From the NCBI GenBank assembly GCA_002774705.1, contig PFCN01000041.1:763-19474 (forward strand): DNA of 18,712 nt, given 5' to 3'. Within the stretch, counting starts at the first letter, position 1; each line of letters opens with the position of its first letter. This document shows, piece by piece, positions 14,650-18,712 of the stretch. This DNA is from Candidatus Niyogibacteria bacterium CG10_big_fil_rev_8_21_14_0_10_42_19. Lineage in GTDB: Bacteria; Patescibacteriota; Minisyncoccia; 1-14-0-10-42-19. Made by a program: the position numbers and the translations under genes. Below the pieces are notes generated by a model. It had not been told where the DNA came from, searched no databases, and worked only from the letters and a program-made list of their open reading frames with translations.

Positions 14650-15663
14650 ATGATCAAAATCAAAAAAGCTTTAATTACCGGCATAACCGGACAAGATGGC
14701 TCTTACTTAGCCGAGTTGTTATTGTCAAAAGGATACCAAGTTCATGGTTTGGTCAGGCGTTCAAGTACTTTTAATAGAGAAAGAATTGACCATCTTAGAA
14801 ATAATGAAAGCGATTCTATTTTTTTTCTGCATTATGGGGACCTTTCGGATTCCGGAAACATATTTTCTATTGTTAAAAAGATAGATCCCGATGAGATATA
14901 TAATTTGGGCGCTCAAAGCCACGTAAGAATAAGTTTTGATATCCCGGAATATACAATGAATATTGTCGGTTTGGGGGCGGTGAGACTTCTTGAATCGATC
15001 GTTCAGCTGAATCCAAAAATTAAATTTTATCAAGCTTCAAGCTCCGAAATGTTCGGCAAAGCAAGGGAGATACCCCAGAACGAGAACACTCCTTTTAATC
15101 CGAGAAGTCCTTATGGAATAGCCAAGGTTTTTGCGCACAACGTAACTTCCAATTACCGTGATGCTTACGGTATTTTTGCCTGTAATGGAATTTTATTTAA
15201 TCACGAGTCTCCGCGAAGAGGGGAAAACTTTGTAACGAAAAAAATTGTTAAGGGTGTCGCGGATATTGTGGCCGGGAAGATCGACAAAATATATTTAGGC
15301 AATTTGGACGCCAGAAGGGATTGGGGGTACGCGCCTGAATATGTTGAAGCCATGTGGAGGATGATGCAGAAGGATAAATCCGGTGACTATGTAATCGCGA
15401 CAGGAGAGACTCATACTATAAGAGAATTTGTTGGCGAGGCTTTTAAATTGGCCGGAATAAATGATTGGGAGGGGTACATCGCGATAGATGAAAGGTATTA
15501 TCGTCCTACCGAGGTGGATGTTTTGGTGGGAGATTACGCAAAAGCTTCTCGAGAGCTCGGGTGGACTCCTAAAATAAAATTTAAAGAATTGGTTAAAATA
15601 ATGCTTGACGAGGAATTAAAGAAGAATGACACCGATAAAAAAATATATAAGAATGTTTCGTAA
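14650..15663 (+). CDS. gmd: GDP-mannose 4,6-dehydratase
   Basis: Converts GDP-D-mannose to GDP-4-keto-6-deoxy-D-mannose using bound NADP, the branch point to fucose, rhamnose, perosamine and colitose. The 337 residues show TGITGQDGSYLAE (10-22), LVRRSSTFNRERIDHL (34-49), GDLSDSGN (63-70), NLGAQSHVRISFD (85-97), SSSEMFG (130-136) with the catalytic Ser/Glu pair, PRSPYGIAK (151-159) with Tyr155-x3-Lys159, NGILFNHESPRRGENFVTKK (179-198) and RRDWGYAPEYVEAMW (222-236). All key residues are present. ATG preceded by a good promoter-like region but no SD. It overlaps the ColD-like gene by 38 nt, or by 11 nt if that gene starts later. The pairing suggests the two products act in sequence. Confidence 0.95.
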   Translation: MIKIKKALITGITGQDGSYLAELLLSKGYQVHGLVRRSSTFNRERIDHLRNNESDSIFFLHYGDLSDSGNIFSIVKKIDPDEIYNLGAQSHVRISFDIPEYTMNIVGLGAVRLLESIVQLNPKIKFYQASSSEMFGKAREIPQNENTPFNPRSPYGIAKVFAHNVTSNYRDAYGIFACNGILFNHESPRRGENFVTKKIVKGVADIVAGKIDKIYLGNLDARRDWGYAPEYVEAMWRMMQKDKSGDYVIATGETHTIREFVGEAFKLAGINDWEGYIAIDERYYRPTEVDVLVGDYAKASRELGWTPKIKFKELVKIMLDEELKKNDTDKKIYKNVS

Positions 15664-16858
15664 ATCATCAAAACAAATAGGCACGGGAGGCGCGATAATA
15701 AGTCCTTACGCAAAAAAATTAATAAATCAAGTTTTGGACTCAGGTAGGTTATCTTACGGACCCTTTTTGAGACGTTTTGAACAAGATTTTGCGGTTATGC
15801 ATGGCAGAAAATTTGGCGTGTCTGTATCAAGCGGAACAAGCGCTCTTTTGGTTGCCGTACAGGCCATGAAGGAAAAATATTCTTGGAAAGATGGTGACGA
15901 AATAATAGTACCGGCCGTAACTTTTATCGCGACATCTAATGTTGTTTTACAGAACAGATTAAAACCGGTTTTTGTGGATATTGACCACAAAACGTACAAT
16001 ATAAATGTTAAAAAAATAGAAGAAAAAATTAACAAACGCACCCGCGCAATTATGCCGGTTCACCTTTTTGGCTTGTCTGCGGAGATGAGCCACGTAGTGC
16101 GTTTGGCCCGTAAACATAATCTTAAAATTATTGAGGATTCCTGCGAGGCTGCTGGTGTGAATTATCGTGGCAAGCCCGTGGGGTCAATGGGGGATGTATC
16201 CTGCTTTTCGACGTATATTGCTCATCTTGTGACAACCGGAGTCGGGGGTGTTGCTTTGTGCAACGATCCTGATCTTGCCGTCAGAATGAGGAGTCTTGTG
16301 AACCATGGTCGCGATTCTATTTATATAGCCATGGATGATGACCGTGGAAAATCTTCAAACGAACTTTCCGAAGTGATTGGGAAGAGATTTTCTTTTATAA
16401 GTATTGGCCATAGCCATCGGATGACCGAGATGGAAGGAGCGTTGGGTGTAGCTCAGCTTAAAGAGCTACACCAAAACATAAAATTACGTCAGCGTTATGC
16501 CGTTCGTTTTATGAAAGGATTAAAATCTTTTGAAAAATTTTTGCAATTACCTGTTTGGCCCGGCTACGCGGAGCATGCCTTTATGATGTTTCCTATTGTA
16601 ATTAAGGATAAAAATATATCGCGGGACGAACTAACTCTCCATCTTGAGCAATGGAATATTGAAACCAGGCCAATTTTTCCTTTGTTGGGCCAGCCTGTAT
16701 ATAAAAAAATTTTTGGCAATAATGCTTTAGATAAATATCCGGTTGCAAAATTTATAAACGAGAACGGTTTTTATATTGGGTGCCATCCCGAATTAAAAAT
16801 CTCCGACATCGATTATATAGTATCTGTTTTTAAAAAATTTTTTGAGAAGAGAATTTAA
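15626..16858 (+). CDS. DegT-fold sugar enzyme with His replacing the PLP lysine: probable GDP-4-keto-6-deoxymannose 3-dehydratase
   Basis: 410 residues of the DegT/DnrJ/EryC1/StrS fold. Cofactor-site elements are present: SSGTSALL (68-75) for phosphate, PAVTFIATSN (96-105), and EDSCEAAG (170-177) with Asp171 for the ring nitrogen. At the place where aminotransferases have the Schiff-base lysine, CFSTYIAHLVTTGVGG (193-208) has His200 (codon CAT, 16223-16225). In this fold, Lys-to-His is the known mark of ColD (GDP-4-keto-6-deoxymannose 3-dehydratase) and of the CDP-sugar 3-dehydrase E1/RfbH, which work with PMP. No cysteine cluster like that of E1 is seen, and gmd lies directly upstream, so the ColD reaction is favoured. 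Start is uncertain: ATG at 15626 (weak AAAGAAG before it) overlaps gmd by 38 nt; ATG at 15653 gives 401 residues. The exact dideoxy sugar is not determined. Confidence 0.78.
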   Translation: MTPIKKYIRMFRKSSKQIGTGGAIISPYAKKLINQVLDSGRLSYGPFLRRFEQDFAVMHGRKFGVSVSSGTSALLVAVQAMKEKYSWKDGDEIIVPAVTFIATSNVVLQNRLKPVFVDIDHKTYNINVKKIEEKINKRTRAIMPVHLFGLSAEMSHVVRLARKHNLKIIEDSCEAAGVNYRGKPVGSMGDVSCFSTYIAHLVTTGVGGVALCNDPDLAVRMRSLVNHGRDSIYIAMDDDRGKSSNELSEVIGKRFSFISIGHSHRMTEMEGALGVAQLKELHQNIKLRQRYAVRFMKGLKSFEKFLQLPVWPGYAEHAFMMFPIVIKDKNISRDELTLHLEQWNIETRPIFPLLGQPVYKKIFGNNALDKYPVAKFINENGFYIGCHPELKISDIDYIVSVFKKFFEKRI

Positions 16859-16860
16859 TA

Positions 16861-18075
16861 ATGAAAATTGCGTTGATAATACGAAAGCTCAATGTAAAAG
16901 GTGGGACCCAGCGCCAAGCCCTTTCTTTGGCGCGTGAACTTAAAAGAATGGGACATAAAATAAAGATTTATACCATGTCCGTATCTCTTGAGGGAGGATA
17001 TGACGATTTGCTTCGGGAGTTTGAAGTTGTCTGCCTGAAAGACAGACCAAAAATGTTCCACTTACCCGAATTGCCCGGATTCGGATATTTAAAACGACTT
17101 ATATCCGAAAACGCCTCCGCCAAAACCATCGCTCTTTTAATGGATAGGGATTTTGACATTTTAAATCCTCACGATCAGGTCGCGTATCGTGTCGCGTATT
17201 TTTATAAAAAACGAGTAAAAAATATTCCGTCAGTTTGGAATATGAATGACCTGCCTAATTTGTATTGGATATATAACAAAGCCCGGGGAGTGGATAAAAA
17301 TTTTTATCAGCCGTTTTATAAAAGATTCTTTTATATTTTAAATGACTGGTACGATAATTGGAAATATATTTCGGCGCAAGACGCGATTATAGTAGTTGAT
17401 TTTTTTAATAGGGGGTTAGTTGAAAAATATCTTGGACGCAAAGCCATAACTGTTAGGAGCGGACCCGATCTTGAGCATTTTTCATACAGACCGCCCCCTC
17501 CCTTAGTCGGTAAATCGGTCAGATTGCTTACTTCGGGCATCTTTTTTCCTCATAGGCGTTACGAGGATACTATCAGGGCCGTGAGGATGCTTTTAGACCA
17601 GGGTTATAATCCTCATCTTTCGATAATCGGAGCCCACGAAACGGATTTAAAATATTATGAACATTTAAAAAAAATCGTGAATGACCTTGATCTTAACGGG
17701 CGGGTTATATTTATGGGTAGAGTTTCGGAGAACGATCTTGTGTTGGCTTATTCGAGTCACAATATTTATATTTTTCAGCACCATCTTCAATCCGACGGTC
17801 TTTCCCAGTTTGAGGCCGTAGCATCGGGTTTGCCCATAATTGTTTCTAAGACCGCCGGATGCCACGAAGTATTAACTGATGGTGAGAATGCTTTATTTAT
17901 CAACCCCAAAGATCCTCAAGATATAGTCTTAAAAATTAAACAACTTATTGATGATCCCGCGCTTTACGCAAAATTAAGCGAAAACGGATCAAATTTTGTA
18001 CGTAATAATTTTTCTTGGGATAAATACGCTAAAAATATTTTAACTGTTTTTAAAGAGGTCTTAGGCTCAAAATAA
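16861..18075 (+). CDS. GT4-like glycosyltransferase with altered donor motif
   Basis: 404 residues. IALIIRKLNVKGGTQRQALS (3-22) is a typical glycine-loop N-terminus. RSGPDLEHFSYR (199-210) takes the place of the PNG hinge. The donor domain has SGIFFPHRRYEDTIRAVRML (225-244), IIGAHETDLKYYEHL (255-269), and LQSDGLSQFEAVASGLP (309-325). In the last, only the second Glu (E318) of E-x7-E is kept; the first position is Gln, preceded by two His (308-309). The donor-side loop is therefore unusual, but the frame is whole and tightly packed: start 2 nt after the upstream stop, with GAGAAGAG as a weak, distant SD, and a GT2 gene directly after. Likely adds a residue, perhaps the dideoxy sugar made by its neighbours (inference). 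Confidence 0.82.
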   Translation: MKIALIIRKLNVKGGTQRQALSLARELKRMGHKIKIYTMSVSLEGGYDDLLREFEVVCLKDRPKMFHLPELPGFGYLKRLISENASAKTIALLMDRDFDILNPHDQVAYRVAYFYKKRVKNIPSVWNMNDLPNLYWIYNKARGVDKNFYQPFYKRFFYILNDWYDNWKYISAQDAIIVVDFFNRGLVEKYLGRKAITVRSGPDLEHFSYRPPPPLVGKSVRLLTSGIFFPHRRYEDTIRAVRMLLDQGYNPHLSIIGAHETDLKYYEHLKKIVNDLDLNGRVIFMGRVSENDLVLAYSSHNIYIFQHHLQSDGLSQFEAVASGLPIIVSKTAGCHEVLTDGENALFINPKDPQDIVLKIKQLIDDPALYAKLSENGSNFVRNNFSWDKYAKNILTVFKEVLGSK

Positions 18076-18076
18076 A

Positions 18077-18712
18077 ATGGAAAAATTATCCATCATCATT
18101 CCTGTTTATAACGAAAAGAATACGATCAAAAGTGTTCTTGATTTGGTACGTAAAAGCGATACCGGAAATATAAAAAAAGAAATAATAATAGTTGATGATT
18201 TTTCTACCGACGGGACCCGTGAGATATTAAAAAATTTAGAGAATGAATATAAAATAATCTATCACAAAAAGAATAAAGGCAAGGGCGGGGCGTTAAAAAC
18301 CGGGTTTAAAGAGGCAACGGGGGATTACATAATTATTCAGGATGCCGATCTGGAATACGATCCGAATGATTATATAAAACTTATAGAGCGAGTTGTTGAG
18401 AATAAGGCTGATATAGTATTCGGGTCAAGAATATTAAGAGAAAATAACGTGCCTTTCAGCTCCGTCTATTTTTACGGCGGATTGGCGGTGTGTAAGTTTT
18501 TTAATCTGGCGTTTGGCACAAAATTCAGCGATATTACTACTTGTTATAAATTATTTCCAAGGAGGATGGTTTCGGAGCTATTGTCTTGTCCGGCGAACGA
18601 TTTTGTTTTTGATGCCGTAGAATTAACCCACGTTCTTTCAAGAAACGGTAAAGTTATTGAGGTTCCGATAAAATATGAGGCTCGTAAAAGAAAAGAGGGT
18701 AAAAAGTTGAGC
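18077..18712 (+). CDS. GT2-family glycosyltransferase, dolichol-phosphate-mannose-synthase type, 3' truncated
   Basis: The frame opens with ATG one base after the stop of the previous gene and runs off the right edge after 212 codons. GT-A fold motifs: LSIIIPVYNEKNTI (4-17), IVDDFSTDGTREI (38-50), KGKGGALKTGFKEATGDYII (67-86), DADLEYDPNDY (89-99) with the metal-binding Asp pair, FGSRIL (115-120), DITTCYKLF (152-160), and EVPIKYEARKRKEGKKLS (195-212), the usual stretch before the end of the catalytic domain in DPM1-like enzymes. Such enzymes move a sugar from GDP- or UDP-sugar to polyprenyl phosphate at the cytoplasmic membrane. Whether a membrane domain follows is not visible. Confidence 0.88.
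   Translation, partial: MEKLSIIIPVYNEKNTIKSVLDLVRKSDTGNIKKEIIIVDDFSTDGTREILKNLENEYKIIYHKKNKGKGGALKTGFKEATGDYIIIQDADLEYDPNDYIKLIERVVENKADIVFGSRILRENNVPFSSVYFYGGLAVCKFFNLAFGTKFSDITTCYKLFPRRMVSELLSCPANDFVFDAVELTHVLSRNGKVIEVPIKYEARKRKEGKKLS

Noticed and set aside
1..18712. CRISPR arrays, tRNA or rRNA genes, insertion sequences with transposase, prophage genes
   Set aside because: No regularly spaced repeats, no recognisable tRNA or rRNA sequence, and no transposase, integrase or phage protein were seen while reading the window.

Overview
This window looks like a chromosomal piece of a Patescibacteria/CPR bacterium, most likely of the Parcubacteria group. That assignment is an inference. It rests on AT-rich DNA, a lamin-tail plus beta-helix surface protein, many starts with no Shine-Dalgarno (SD) sequence, GC-rich palindromic repeats in otherwise AT-rich spacers, and a long run of divergent family-4 glycosyltransferases. 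TGA ends several genes exactly where the next gene begins (12320-12322, 13506-13508, 14594-14596), so the code is standard and not the TGA=Gly code of Gracilibacteria/Absconditabacteria.

Layout. 1-2007 (+): 3' part of a large surface protein with a lamin-tail domain and a duplicated beta-helix module. 2011-2315 (-): a 54-residue single-membrane-segment protein with its own promoter, SD and terminator. 2330-4547 (-): a probable operon of an integral membrane protein, a membrane-anchored cyclophilin and UDP-glucuronate decarboxylase. 4548-4852: a divergent regulatory region with a 13-bp hairpin, promoter-like sequences and repeated GGACA(T) half-sites. 4853-7569 (+): endonuclease III without iron-sulfur cysteines, an AAA_28-CYTH fusion protein, and RsmE. 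7570-7797: a spacer with an inverted-repeat element.

7798-18712 (+) is a surface polysaccharide cluster. It holds six GT4 glycosyltransferases in a row, then a promoter, GDP-mannose 4,6-dehydratase, a DegT-fold enzyme in which the PLP lysine is replaced by histidine (ColD-like), a seventh GT4 and a truncated GT2 of the dolichol-phosphate-mannose-synthase type. Several junctions overlap or lie within 25 nt, which indicates co-transcription. Read together, Gmd would make GDP-4-keto-6-deoxymannose and the ColD-like enzyme would remove its 3-hydroxyl, giving a 3,6-dideoxyhexose donor for the glycosyltransferases. UDP-xylose from the Uxs-like enzyme could be a second donor. No flippase, polymerase or C4 reductase/epimerase is visible, so the cluster probably continues beyond the right edge.

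The most notable points are the His-for-Lys dehydratase beside gmd, the cluster-less endonuclease III, the AAA_28-CYTH fusion, the two-member palindromic repeat family (one copy flanked by 10-bp direct repeats), the unannotated 54-residue gene, and the structured divergent region.
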